Below are positions 11,581 through 23,875 of a stretch of 64,000 nt of DNA, one piece after another (position 1 is the stretch's first letter; every line of letters starts with the position of its first letter). The stretch spans positions 10,373,686 through 10,437,685 of the forward strand of contig OX411552.1 in the NCBI GenBank assembly GCA_948146395.1. The letters run 5' to 3'. The translations under genes and the position numbers were made by a program. The notes below the pieces were generated by a model, which was not told where the DNA came from, searched no databases, and saw only the letters and a program-made list of their open reading frames with translations. Source of the stretch: Fragum whitleyi (lineage: Eukaryota; Mollusca; Bivalvia; Cardiida; Cardiidae).

Positions 11581-11992
11581 TATAATATGACCGACGTTGC
11601 CGGAATGAAATAATCCCGTTGAATATTTCTGATATTGCACGGGTGTTATTACACTAGTGGAATAACTATGCAAATGAGCTCAGAGCGAATTGCAACGCTA
11701 TATTGTGACCTCGAAAATGACGTCATAATCTATGTTTTCTGACGTCATTTTGAAACGGCGTTGAAAGTTTCGCGGAAAATTGAAACATTGAATTTCAAGA
11801 ATTTTGACATTTTGCGGTAAAATTCGGGTCTTATGATAAACAGAATATAAAATTTGTGCTCATTGAATACAGAGTTTATTAAACTCGTCATCTAAAACAG
11901 ATAAAAACTCGGCACAGCCTCGTTTTTATCTGTTTATAGATGACTCGTTTAATAAATTCAGTATTCCATGACCACTCTTTCAATATCCTCTG
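11581..11992 (+). repeat. Dispersed fold-back repeat S, copy 1
   Basis: It matches 60200-60612 in reverse complement over about 412 bp. Shared blocks include GGAATGAAATAATCCCGTTG, GGAATAACTATGCAAATGAG and AATGACGTCAT. The region 11868-11958 is a palindrome (TTTATTAAACTCGTCATCT / AGATGACTCGTTTAATAAA) with an ACTCGGCACAGCCTCGT hinge. It is non-coding; probably a MITE. Confidence 0.8.
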
Positions 11993-12764
11993 TTTTTTTA
12001 TACACTGTCACTACCTTAAAGGACAAATTCATAGATACATGTAGTACCAGAGAACGTGGTGTATTTTCGTCACACTTTCCTAGTTTGACACAATATCATG
12101 TCGTCGATTTTCTCGGATTATTGCATTGATGTGGAATCACCTGCCTGTTCTGATTCTTAGGCGACGTCCAAATCTCCAGACAGTAAAGTATAATGATTTT
12201 GATAGCCTGGATAGTTGATCTAGCGGTGGCTAATAATGGCTAATAATGGCGGACGCGTTTTATATCGCTGAAAGAAAAATCGGCTTAAAATGACTATATT
12301 TCAGCGTTCTTTTTGTGAAGACAAATGAAATGGATTTGAGATAATATTGTGTTTGTGTTTGTGCTAAAACATTGTAAAAAAGGAACATCACACTGATGTA
12401 TAAGTCTTATTTGAAGTCTGATAAGATCCTTGTCCGCAATTAACATTCACGAATGGTGAATCTATACGTTTTGATCATGTGCAACAACACGTTTGTCTGT
12501 GTTTTTTCGGTCTAGAACACTTGGACTTAACCGTTTTATGGATAAAGGCAAAGGTTATGTGTCTTTTTACTCTCAAGTTATATCATTCTTATACTTAATA
12601 CTATATAGATGTGCCTTTTTGTTTATACGGAGTGAAGTGTTAAACATCTATATTGTCCACCTATATTAACATTGCGCCTCGTCACGCTTGAATGATTATG
12701 GGACTTGTGATCGATTTGTTTTCAATGTAATGAGTTTCTAACGGTTCAGCTACCGATCACAAGC
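11993..12764. other. Sequence upstream of the LINE ORF1; possible LINE 5' leader
   Basis: There is no long open frame. It contains a direct duplication of GGCTAATAAT at 12229-12250. Where the LINE 5' UTR starts cannot be decided without a second copy. Confidence 0.4.
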
Positions 12765-15047
12765 ATGGCCTCATGTGAAACTTCAGTCGACGAAATCGGT
12801 ACGGAGTTATCTCCCGTTCAACTGGACGACAATACGTCCGTTAAAGTTCCCATAAATCAATCGTCCGCTTTTCAGGCTGCACAGGGGCCTTTAAGCCAGG
12901 ACAAAGAACTAGAAGCGTCCCTTATATGTGCACCAGATGATGAGCGTACAGACTTACCCATTAATCTGAGTGACGAGCAGTTGAACAAGCTGATTTCGTA
13001 ATACAATAGCTTCCCAAAGGATGTGTTTAAGAATAACTTATTAAGGTGGTACGCGTCATATGACAAGAAGCTGAATGAAGTTAGAAACGATTTGTTCACT
13101 ATTCTTTGTAGTAAGGAAGATTTTCCGTATAGTAATAGCATATTAAAGCGTCGTGCACAGAGACGTAATGGCGACCCCGTCGCAGAGAAATTGGCTTATG
13201 ATGTACATACTCTATTGTGTGGCTTAGTTGACGGTGAATATGATAATTTTGATTTTAAGAGTATCATCAGCACTCGTTCAAAATCGGTTTCTTCAACACC
13301 CTCCAAAGAACAGTGTCCTTCTCAGTTGACACCTGCTCAGAAAGTGTTTAATGAATCTGTAATGCCAGACAATTCTGCTAGCTCAGAGTTATGTGATCTT
13401 CAGGATAATCTGTCGGCCCTCCAGGCAGAGTTTATGTCTTTTAAACAGAGTGTAGTTGCAATTAATGAGGACAGAAATAGTCAAATAGTCAAACTGAAAG
13501 CAACTATACAGCATGTGGGTGCGACTGTACAAGAAGTAAGCAATAGCGTTATGTCTAGCTTACATTCAGTGATGAATTGTTTGTCCAGAGTTGAAACTGT
13601 GGAACTCAATAGTCTTACTCAAATGAAAAATGAAATCAAACTGTTGAATCAAAATGTTACTAATTGTGAAGAATCCATGACTATTCTGCAAAGTAGGGTA
13701 GAGCTTGAACTTGGTAAAGCAAGTAAAATAGGTAGTCAGGGTAGAAAGGGAACTGTACGTCGAAATCTCAAAGTACTTACAAACGCTTCTCGTCCCGCTG
13801 TCACAAACGCAGGACATGGTGTCCAGTCTATGCGTTCCTATCAGCGGGACGAGAGTCGTCCCGCTAAACCTAGTATTCGGGCAAATGGTGACTTCTCAAA
13901 TCAGCTAGATACACAGGATACTTATGGGCAGCAGTATGATTTGATTGTAAATTTGACTGCGAAACTCAAAATGAACCTTGAATCCTAAGGATAAAGGTTC
14001 TGATGAAGATGACTTTTCCGAGGGAGACGTCTCTTCCGAAAAAGTAATCTCCGACAATTCACACAATTACCCGGTGTATAATAAACAGGTTCCTTCGATG
14101 AACCATCATCAACCGTTGTCAGGGGATTCAAGTTTTCGCGGAAACGTTCGGAGCATGTCTGAATTTCCTAATATTTCAAATGGGAAGCATCCTGATCAAC
14201 CTCCTATTGTTCAAGGCCAAGCTTATTGTAACCCTTTAAAATTCCAAAGCAATGCATATACTGCATCAACTTACTCAATTGCTCTGAATAAAAGTAATGT
14301 GTCAACACACACAATAAAAGAGACAGTAAACGAGAATCAAAGTACCAAGGATACTGATAGCCATGCACAGCGGTTTCTCAGACAAACATGAAAACTAATG
14401 GCCGCTTGGCGCCGGGTTTTGATTTCGCTTCAAATAATAAAAAAGCGAGAGATTATACTGAACCGATGTCGCGCAGGCAGGCGGCTGTCGCCTTCGATAA
14501 ATATGAATATACGGCGTACCCGGTCCAGGCGTCTAGTCAATCGGTTCGTGATTTGCGGGATTCTGTCCACCAAAGTCAACAGTACCTCGGATATACTCAA
14601 TTTAATACAGGGGAGTATCAGCACCTGAGGCAGTCAGAACCTGATGACCAGGGCTGGAATATAGTCGACTATGTTCGAAAACGGACTTGTAGCTTTTTTG
14701 TAGGCGGTTTTAAGCCTTCTATAACGGAAACAATCTTAACACAATACGTAAACCAGAGAGGGCCTAAGGTCACAAAAGTTAACGTCTTTAGATCTAACGC
14801 AAAACCAGTGGTCATTCGTCTTTTTGTAGAGGATAACGCCGAATCTCAACTCTTGTGTGGGCCGTATTTCTGGCCAGAAGTTGTTTGTCGTCCATGGGTT
14901 TCTCAAGCAAGGTATAGGGCACGTGTCTATAATCACGTGCAGTTTTCAAACGATCATAGGAATAATGATCAGTTGATCGATCAATCAGGTTTTAATACTG
15001 GTCTTGATACCAGAGGCTACCAATCCACCGATCAATATGGGTACTAA
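12765..15047 (+). pseudogene. LINE ORF1p (gag-like: coiled coil + RRM-like domain), disrupted
   Basis: One frame runs from ATG 12765, broken only by TAA at 12999-13001, to about 13988. A shifted frame carries 13978-14391, and the original frame returns from 14388 to 15047, so two compensating frameshifts and one nonsense change would account for the breaks. The first third has a conserved N-terminal region (LLRWYASYDKKLNEVRNDLF). The middle (13390-13730) is heptad-like, a likely coiled coil for trimerisation. The C-terminal part contains CSFFVGGFKPSITETIL, VTKVNVF, VVIRLFV and FWPEVVCRPW, the pattern of the RRM-like RNA-binding domain in many invertebrate LINE ORF1 proteins. Its role would be packaging of element RNA. 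The codons ATGA at 14388-14391 overlap a stop and a start, which is probably chance. Confidence 0.75.
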
Positions 15048-15061
15048 TTCCATAAACATCA

Positions 15062-18000
15062 ATCTTTTTTACTTGGAATGCCACAGGTTTTATGACAAAT
15101 TGGTTGTATCTTAGCGAAAGTCTGCAAAAATATGATATTGATTTTCTTGGTATTTCAGAACACTGGCTTCAAGAGAGGGATTTGCACATTATAAATTCTC
15201 TCAGTCGTGATTATTCTACATTTGCAGTCTCGGACAAAGACCTAACGTCGTCATTGCCTGCTCGAAGTAGGAAAGGCGGCGTGGCAATATTATGGAAAAA
15301 ATCATTTGATCGTTATGTTAATCGTTTACCGTTCATAAACGATAGAATTATAGGTATTCAAATAGAATTGTCCCCAAAAATTTTTTACTACATATTTCAA
15401 GTTTACCTTCCCTCCAAAAATAATCCTGCGCATATCTTCGAAGATTATCTAGATTCTCTTAAAAATGTGATTTATGAATATAGTTGGAAAGGAAAAATTA
15501 TTTTGATGGGAGATTTTAACTGTCACACCAATAACACAAGAGTAAAAAAGTCTCTTGACACAAGAGATAAGGTATTTAGGTCTGTTTTAGAACAAAATTA
15601 GCTGTCAACAGTTACCTCCCTTGACTTCTGTTCTGGGCCAAGTAAGTCTTACTACTCCAGTTGTGGTCAAAGTCTTATAGACAATATCATATTAAATGAG
15701 AGCGACACAAATTCTGTGATTTCCTGTAGCATTGTCGACGATGAACTTCTTCTTTACTCAAATCATCGTGCCATTCAGTGTTCATTGGCTATTTCCCTAC
15801 CAAACATACATGCAACATTGAACCCTGCTTGCAAAAAGACAAACTGGTCAAATTGTAGACCTGAACAGAGAGAGTTATATCTCTTGTCGCTTGAAAATCA
15901 CGCTGGCCTTCAGGCTCTACTTTGCTATGAAATTCAGTCAACGAATGACATTGACTTTTTTACCCTGCATTAGTGAGCGCTTTACTAAATATAAGTAAAT
16001 TATGTATACCTGAGACATTGTTTAAGGCGTTTTTAAAGCCATATTGGTGTTATGAACTTACGGCTATTCATAAATCTATGAAATCTATACGACGACAGTG
16101 GCTAGAATCGGGATCTCCTCGCTTCGGAAACCTATTTTCAAATTTAGAATCTGCTAAACGCGACTTTCGTAAAGCACACAGAAAGGCAATCCAAAAGTAC
16201 TTTAATAAGCTCTATAACGATATAGATAAAAATGCAGAAATTAATCAGGAGCAATTTTGGCGATTAGTTAACTTAAAGCGAAACAAACGTAATACTAACC
16301 CTGGTTCAGAAATGATATTTAGCAATGATACCTGTCGCGATAATGATTTAATTACGAATGACTGGAGTAATTATTTTAAAGATTTGTATTCATTTGATGT
16401 TAGCCCAGCATATGACAATAATTTCAAAATATTTGTAGATAACGAAGTGCAAAAACTTTTAACCTCAGATAAAAGTGATAGCCATACGGAACCTTGCAAA
16501 GTCTCTGTTGACCAAGTTAACTTAGCGCTGCAGTCAAGCAAGAGAGGTAAAGCTCCAGGTGCAGATGATATTTGTAATGAGCACTTAATTTTTGGCGGAC
16601 ATGTTGTTCTGCATTTATTAGCCAAATTATACTCTGCTATGTTACAGTTGACTTATATTCCACCAAATATGAAAAAGGTATTATTATCACCTTATTCAAA
16701 GGGGGCAATAAGGATAAAAAGGATCCCACCAATTATAGAGCGATTACGCTGACCTCTAATGTATTGAAAATGTTTGAACATATTTTGTTGAATAGGATGC
16801 AAACCATATCGTCTTTAAACCCCCATCCCTTACAGGGTGGCTTCCAGAGAGGCTTGGGGTGCCTAATGTCCTCATTTTGTCTTCGCGAATGTATCCATTT
16901 CGCTAAAGAAAATAAAAGCAAATTGTTTGTTTGTTACCTGGATTGCAAACAGGCTTTTGACAGAGTTTGGATCAATAGTCTTTTATATTAACTGTCAATT
17001 TTTGGTCTAGATAATATTACCCTCCGTTGCGTAATCAGCCTTTATTCAGGGCTTTATAGCTCAGTTCGTTTTAAAACCGCCACATCCGATACACTTTTCC
17101 CTATATTACAAAGTGTTCGTCAAGGGGGGATGACCAGTCCATTTACATTGATGGTCTGATAAAAATTCTAGAATCTTCTGGTTTTGGTCTATATATTGCT
17201 GGGTCGAATACTAGTTCATTAAGTGTTGCAGACGACATGGTCTTAGTATCGCTTAGCAGAGAAGGCCTGCAAAACATGATTAATCTATGCCATAGTTATT
17301 CCTGCAAGTGGAGGTACCTATATAATCCAAATAAATGGGCGATAACTGTGTATAATGAACCGAAATCCTTAAATACGAATCGAACGTGGTTTTTAGGCGA
17401 CCATATTATTTCAGAAGTAGATAACTACACTCACTTGGGTATCACATGCAACAAATACATGAACATTTCCGTAAATATAGACGAGTCGTGTCGTAAACTC
17501 AAAAGTACTTTATTAGGATTGATCAATGTAGGAATTCATGAAAATGGTTTGCAACCCTCTACATCTGTTAAAATCTACAAGTCAATAGTTCTCCCTAGAG
17601 CCCTTTATGGCTGTGAGTTGTGGTCCTCTCTAAATAAATCAAATATACTACAAATTGAAAAATCTCATAGATTCTGCATGAAGTATATACAAAATCTCCC
17701 AGTATATACTCGAACAGACATTTGCTTGAGTCTTGTAGGCGTGACACCCATTGAGTCCGACATAGACTATAGAAAACTACTTTTCCTCGGTCAACTTTGC
17801 CGCCTAGTTTCCACGCACATTTCAAAAAAAAAATATTTAATTATCGTTTGTTATCATTTTACCACCTGAAATCAACCAAACAGTGTGGTATTATTCCTGA
17901 TATTGTCAGCGTTCTTGAAAAATACAACCTGGAGTCGTATTTAACGAACTATATTTCAAGCACATCGTTTCCCACCAAAATTCAGTGGAAAAATATTATT

Positions 18001-18489
18001 CGCCACGCAGTCTCCACAAAAGCAAACGATAACTGGTTATCGAGGGTGCAAGGTGATCCACAGATAAGTAACTTCCTGCACATTAAATCAACTTTATTTC
18101 TTAATTGTGACCTTTGGGAAGTCGGTAAATCGGCTTTATCTCAATCGTTGGCGAACCAATGTAAAAAATGCGTTAGACTTATGTCAAAATTCTATAGTGA
18201 CAATTTTACAAAGTTCTGCCAAAATTGTATGATGCATATCACTTCTCCGATATGTGTCCATGTGGTTTTTGAGTGTTACGAAACTCGAAATATAAGAGTA
18301 AGATTATTTAATGATCTAAAGCTAAACTGTTGTACGGAATTGTACAATGAATTTATATCACTAGATAATCAAAATAAAATGGTGGGTTTATTCTCTTATC
18401 TAAAGAACACCCACTCAAGTGCCGAGGGTAATATCGAAATATTAAAGAATATTTTACCAATACTGTGCAAATTTGAGGAGTTTATATAA
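15062..18489 (+). pseudogene. LINE ORF2p (APE endonuclease – reverse transcriptase – zinc knuckle), disrupted
   Basis: The endonuclease starts with TWNATGFM (catalytic Asn) and ISEHWL (catalytic Glu), continues with MGDFNCH (the GDFN motif), and ends with SNHRAI in place of the usual SDHR. The RT has GKAPGADDI, YRAITLTS, FVCYLDCKQAFDRVW (motif A), SVRQGGMTSPF (motif B) and VADDMVLV (motif C). The C-terminus (18160-18290) has CKKC and CQNC followed by HVVFEC, a zinc-knuckle-like motif. Lesions seen: TAG at 15599, a frameshift at about 15970, a frameshift in a G-run at about 16700, TAA at 16989-16991, a small deletion with frameshift at about 17140-17155 between motifs B and C, and a frameshift in an A-run at about 17827. 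The element once nicked target DNA and copied itself by target-primed reverse transcription; it is now dead. Confidence 0.88.
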
Positions 18490-18522
18490 AATATTCTCGA
18501 ATAATCACAAAAAAATGAACTT

Positions 18523-18773
18523 TAATCCATCAATCCATTCATCTTTCCATCCGTTCATTCATCCATACATCGATCCATCTACCCATCCATCTATCCATCC
18601 ATTCCATCCATCCATCCATCCATCCATCCATCCATCCATCCATCCATCCATCCATCCATCCATCCATCCATCCATCCATCCACCCATCCATCCATCCATC
18701 CATCCATCCATCCATCCATCCATCCATCCATCCATCCAATCATCCAACCATCCACTCATCAACCCATCCCCCC
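18523..18773. repeat. (ATCC)n tetranucleotide microsatellite
   Basis: It is nearly perfect from about 18605 to 18738, with degenerate CATC-rich edges, and starts some 35 bp after the LINE ORF2 stop. Imperfect C/A-rich sequence continues to about 18870. Long apparent frames on both strands here (Ser-His-Pro-Ile or Met-Asp-Gly-Trp repeats) are artefacts of the repeat. Confidence 0.97.
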
Positions 18774-19439
18774 ATCAAAAACCTTCCATACAAACCCATC
18801 CATTTCGACCAACCCATTCATTCAATAGAACCCACTCCCTCTCATCCCAATTATCCTCTTCCCAGCCAGCCATTACTTACCTGTACCTAGGCATTTCATC
18901 TCATAGTTTCCTTGAATTTCGATTTTGCTTCAAGGTTGAATCAGGATGCTTCTGCCTTTTTCCTTTCTCCAACAATCTTAAGAATGTGATAGTTGTTTCT
19001 TTTATTTTCGTTTAAAAAGTCAACTCGACCATTCTTTACCCTTTTCATGCTAAATAGACTTAAAAAAAATCAATTAAAAAGCCATTTGGGACCATCTAAA
19101 GTGCTTAAAGTACTGAATGCACATTCTTGTCAAGTAAAATTTATGAATATAGTTTTAAAAGGAAATAGTGGTGTTATAGATGAAACTCAGACGACACATG
19201 TGTGCAGGCTGATCTTGATCTAAAACATCATGCAAAAGCAGTAATATTCCAAATTCAGCGTGATAAGGGCTAATTTGACTTCAGCGCCCTTTGACGCGTT
19301 AATGATTGTCTTATGTATGTTCAAACTGTACATCTTTGTTTGTATATTATTATGCGTTTTCTGTGAGTGTTTGCGTATGTATGGGTATGTAATTTTGCTT
19401 GTCATTCGATGTTAATTATAGTGTGTATGTAAATGTATA

Positions 19440-19620
19440 CAGTTAGTAACATCGGGAATTTAACATTTGCCTCGATTGTCGACTTGGCGCTCAATAAATT
19501 CATTCCAACCGCTCACTCCGATATGGCTTCATTCAAAACCCGCTCCACACACTCATTCAAAATCATTCCAAAGTCATTCCAAAATCATTCAACTTGTAAA
19601 TCACGCTATGTTATTAACTG
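19440..19620 (+). mobile_element. MITE copy E, internally deleted (181 bp)
   Basis: Both termini are present (CAGTTAGTAACATCGGGAAT and CACGCTATGTTATTAACTG) but the centre including the palindrome is missing. It may sit inside the 3' region of the LINE. Confidence 0.8.
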
Positions 19621-19992
19621 ATACATGATTGCTGTATGATTGCTTGTGTGAGATAGCGAGCGTGTGATATTATGCTTGTATGTCTGATTTAATTTCAAAT
19701 TTGTTCTCTTCTTCTTTGTTATTATTGTAAAAAAAAGCTCGCCCTTGTGGCGGAGAAATAAAATATATATACCAACCGAGGGAAGTAGAAGACATCTAAA
19801 ATGCAATATCTTGTTCTTAAGATAAATTTATCTTACATTCCTTTTAAAGATCTACATGTGTATGCATTAGTGTGTAGAAACTATAATACATATTGTTTCG
19901 AGGGATTGGGTAATAGTCTTGTAATCTTAAGTCCATACGGTATTGGTACGTGTATAGTGTCAAAGTCGATTTGACTGCGGACTCCGTAGATA

Positions 19993-20429
19993 TAGTTACG
20001 ACATCGTGAAATTGACAAGGTGAATGATTTTGGAATGATTTATGAATGAAATTGAATCAGTGTGTGGAGCGACATTTGAGTGAATTTAATGTGAGGTAAT
20101 CCAGTATTGCAGATTTTGTTCAGGATGAACAAAATTAGTAATATTGATTACCTCCCTTTTATAAAATATGCATACAAGTTCTTTAGATAGCCCCCTATTT
20201 CTTCAAGAACCTACCAGACGCTTTTAATTTCAATTTAATCAGTGAAATCCTGATTTTTCCCAAATTATTTTTATTTTGAACGATGTTGTTGTTATATGTT
20301 TTTTCAGTGAGTTTGGAGCGTTTTTGAATGGTTTGAGTGAGTGTCTGGAATGAATGAATGGAGCGCTGAGTGAGCGATTTAGAATGGTTTAGATTGAGTT
20401 AAATGTCAATTTCACGATATATTAAACTG
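19993..20429 (-). mobile_element. MITE copy F, full length, minus orientation
   Basis: The left end is TAGTTACGACATCGTGAAA (a mutated terminus) and the right end CAATTTCACGATATATTAAACTG. The central palindrome (TTGTTCAGGATGAACAA) is intact. The left boundary of the 6-kb tandem array falls inside this copy at about 20051. Confidence 0.8.
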
Positions 20430-20683
20430 TAGCAAATAATGATATTGCTATGAAAGAAGAAAAAGATTGAAGTAGAATGTAAAATGAAAGGATGTTATTT
20501 TTATGTGACCAATATTGCTTACATTACTTACAATTCTAATCTTAGATCTTAGAATTGTCTCAAAAAAATCGAATTTTGAGTTCTGGTTCAATTCAAATAG
20601 GGTCATGTTTAAAACCCTATCGTGTCCATAAATGCATAATGTTCACAGAGTTTGTGGGCTACCCATTCTCACCACCAAACATA

Positions 20684-21100
20684 CAGTTAACAACATCGTG
20701 AAATTGACAAGTTGAATGATTTTGGAATGAAATTGAATGAGTGTGTGGAGTGTATTTTGAGTGAATTCAATGGCAGGTAGTCTAATATCGCAAATTTTGT
20801 TCAGGATGAACCTCCTTGGTTACCTCCTTTAAATAGAATATGCATACTAGTTCTAAAGATAGATTCCTATTTCTTCAAGGACCTAATAGACGCTTACAAT
20901 TTGAATTATGTCAATGAAATTGCGATTTTGCTCTATCCAAACTTATTTTGAATGACGTTATTGATTCTATATTTTTCAGTGGGTTTGAGCGTTTTTGAAT
21001 GGTTTGAGTGAGTGTTTGGAACGAATAAATGTAGCGATGAAAGAGCGATTTAGAATGGTTTTGATTGGGATGAATGTCAATTTCATGATGTAACTTACTG
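20684..21100 (-). mobile_element. MITE copy G in array unit 1
   Basis: The copy starts CAGTTAACAACATCGTGAAA and ends TTCATGATGTAACTTACTG, with TA on both sides. The right arm of the central palindrome is shortened (TTGTTCAGGATGAACCTCC). Confidence 0.85.
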
Positions 21101-21971
21101 TACCATCAACACAATTTAATAACAAGAGCTATAAGCTAAAAACCAAGAAAACTGGAGAAAATTATTCAAAATCGAAAAAGTGTTGCAACCTTACATAAAA
21201 TTGTTTTGAAGTAAATGACAAAGAAACTTTTTCGCACATCTTTCAAGACTTTTCTAATCTGTGACCATTTGGAGAAAAGTAAATAGTGTCTTAAGATGGA
21301 AAGAAAAGTGTAATGACTCTCAACTAAGATCCCATAATGATGTACCATGGACTACTCAAAAAGCAACTTTCTCAAGATAATAAGGTAACTACGTAGTATT
21401 GCTATTGGCTCTATTTGCTTAATTAAAACAAATCTGGTACCAGTATAACGATAAACGTGAAGTTAAAGATTACTTGTCATCTTAGAGCGGACACGATTTT
21501 CAAAGAGACTGGAAAGAGAATCGGATCGGTGCGATGCCACAATTAAAATCGGTCACGTGAATAAGTTTGACCAAACAAGTAGTGTCCACAATAGGAACCA
21601 CCGAGAAGACCTTCAAGGGGACTACGTAAAGCAAAAAGATACAGTTTTGATTCGACCAATAAGAAGGCGAACAACTGCGCCATGTAAAGTATGAAAATAC
21701 AGAAATACAGCTAGGTCAACGACAAAACCACCATTCCTCACTTAATCGTTAAAACAACTGGTTTTAGGTATGCAAAGGACAGAAAACGACAAAAAACCTA
21801 CGAATAATACAAATCATTACGCTTTGGCATGCCGAATGGAATTTAAGGTCATGAAGAAGAGTTTGCTTGACCCTAACAATTGAAAGGAATGAAAGGACTT
21901 TCACATAACTCTCGATGACATATGGAATGTGATGAGGCAGGCCGATCCTTATCATTTGTGTTAATGAAAAA

Positions 21972-22580
21972 ATGTTCCGCTTCAATACGATGCGTGCCGC
22001 ACAGGGAAAGCTGAGAAATGACGTAAGTATGCGGAGCAATGCTATAATAAAAGAAATGGCCAGAAAGGGACAGGGGGGGATAACAGAAATATTGAAAGAC
22101 TTATCCTCAATAAGATCATCTACTGGTGATTGTTATGCTAGAAATTGTAGTAACTGTGCAAACCACTCGATTGTAAGTAATGGCGTTTCAACTTGGTGGC
22201 ACAAATCTAACGTTATCGGCATTCCAAATTTAACTTATCTGCGTTTGACTGAGAACGACAACGCGCTGTTGCAAGTTATTTTGCAGATGATACTTAGTGT
22301 AGGTGCAATTTACAGTTTGAGTTCAAGGTTACCCATACAGAAGAGTGAAGCAATTAAAGTCAAAATATTGCATGCTATCTATGCTCTGGACATAGCAGTC
22401 AGAAAGAAACTTTGGAAAATATCGGGGACCGAGCTTGGAGTTTGAGCTCCAGCATTTCTTTAAGAAGAATTAAGGACAAATTGTACAGAAAAACCGACAC
22501 TTTTAAAAGGAACCGTCTCAAAAGAAGAGCTGTTATGTAATTTCAATACAAAAGAAAAAACAAAATGTAAACGAAATACA
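21972..22580 (+). pseudogene. Relic ORF, possible transposase C-terminal part (array unit 1)
   Basis: The frame 21972-22445 has protein-like composition: a basic N-terminal stretch (KLRNDVSMRSNAIIKEMARK), a CYARNCSNCANHS segment with CxxC spacing, then STWWHKSNVIG and LTENDNALLQVILQMIL. After the stop at 22443 another frame continues with basic text (LRRIKDKLYRKTDTFKRNRL), suggesting a frameshift at about 22432. Further upstream the frame is broken by stops. The layout (Cys cluster, HS...WWHKS, basic tail) recalls the C-terminal region of Mutator-like or other cut-and-paste transposases of marine invertebrates. I do not recognise it firmly. Confidence 0.4.
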
Positions 22581-22866
22581 GAATTAAATTATAGGCGTGA
22601 CCAACCATGACAAACAGAATTATGCACAGACTTTACTAATAGAAATTGGCGAGACAGAGATTTGCGGGACCAAAAAACAAATAAGATGAGATGAGACAGG
22701 ATGAGACAATCTCTGTCTGGGGTGAAGCAACACCTCTGATGAGGCTTGATGCTAGCCGAAACAGAGCAAATCCATACAAATGGGGCGTTTAAGTGGCTCA
22801 TGTCCCAGTCTTTTGGATAATACAGCCCTTTTTTAGATTAAAATTCAAGGTAAACAGATTGGTTCA

Positions 22867-23079
22867 GGGGCCCGTTTTACTAAACCTCTTACGAAAAAAT
22901 GTTCGCAAGTCAAAATCACAAATCGTACCTGGCGTTTTCATTCGTTGTTAGATTCTGCCTTGCAATGTCTCATGAGCTGACGCATAGTAGAAGTCTATTC
23001 TTTATTACTAATCTAGAAGTGACTTTAATTTTTGACTCACGCAAAAAATAATCGTAAGATGTTTAGTAAAACATGCCCC
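22867..23079. mobile_element. Small MITE with GGGGCCCGTTTTACTAAAC ends (unit 1)
   Basis: The ends GGGGCCCGTTTTACTAAACC and GTTTAGTAAAACATGCCCC are inverted repeats continuing to TCTTACGA / TCGTAAGA. About 213 bp, no ORF. A related terminus occurs alone at 56226 (GCCCCGTTTGACTAAACG). Confidence 0.65.
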
Positions 23080-23875
23080 AGGTGATCAATGGTGCAGACA
23101 GCTTGTTATGACATCTTGTGAAAAAAGACCAAAACATTTGGATTGGAATCATAGTTATTTAAAGCTCTGAAATCGACATGTAAATATATATATTTCTGAA
23201 GTAAAATTCAAATTTCATTTGAATTGAAAGATTCTTATCAAAATCAAATTCTCGAACATATTTACTAGTTGACTGTGACATTTGAGCCCAAATCTACGAA
23301 AAGAACAAGGTTTGTAGTTCCTTTAAATCCAAGCGCTAAAAGCGCTGAAGGCCTGGTTTATAAAGAGGCAAGGTGACATTTGAAGTCATGCACTCCAACT
23401 TTTTAATCTTTGTACAAGTTTTTTTAGGCGAGGGAAACCATGGGTTCCATTTACCTATAGGGATCGTAAGCCACATTCCAAACTCACTTTAAAGGAAAAA
23501 TGTCGAACGGTATGCTCACTATATAGCGCTGAGTCCGCCAAAAACAACTAATTCCTAGGGTATAGATTACTACGCCCGATACCGCTTTGCAGACAGGCGC
23601 AACCCGCGTTTTTATAATTTCAGTTGCGTTGATTTGTTTGTTACTAATCAGTCAATTTATCCATTCGATCATTCCGTCTAACAATCGTAGTATTGTTATT
23701 TTTTCAAGGGGCACAAGCTCATCGGCACTTTCTTTTAGATTGAATTCCATAGGAAAGTTGTAATTTACTGTGGGAACACAAGAACTTGATAGGGCCAATC
23801 TTTCCCTTTCCCAAATATGGTCCACCCTATACTCATACCCCATTATTTTTTCATAATCAACTCTAGATATATCAC

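Larger units (their letters stand above)
12765..19765 (+). mobile_element. Long two-ORF APE-type LINE, inactive
   Basis: The order is ORF1 (12765-15047, coiled coil plus RRM-like domain), ORF2 (15062-18489, endonuclease, reverse transcriptase, C-terminal Cys/His motif) and a 3' region. The 3' region contains an (ATCC)n tract and MITE copy E, and possibly ends near AGCTCGCCCTTGTGGCGGAG-AAATAAA at about 19733-19765. The domain set is that of Jockey/CR1-superfamily elements; the clade is not resolved. Both ORFs carry frameshifts and stops, so it cannot be autonomous. The 3' boundary is inferred from the resemblance to LINE tails and is the weakest part. Confidence 0.7.

Noticed and set aside
14388..14391. 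ATGA overlap suggesting programmed termination-reinitiation in the LINE ORF1
   Set aside because: The frame before it is the shifted one and the original frame resumes here, so ordinary compensating frameshifts explain it better.
18473..19015. Long frame rich in His-Pro-Ser-Ile repeats (and Met-Asp-Gly-Trp on the other strand)
   Set aside because: It is a translation of the (ATCC)n microsatellite.
21764..22039. 91-residue minus-strand frame found in all four array units
   Set aside because: It overlaps the relic ORF on the opposite strand and is preserved only because the units are recent duplicates.
23652..23843. 63-residue minus-strand frame repeated in each array unit
   Set aside because: Its composition is not distinctive, it has no domain or splice context, and its conservation is explained by unit duplication.
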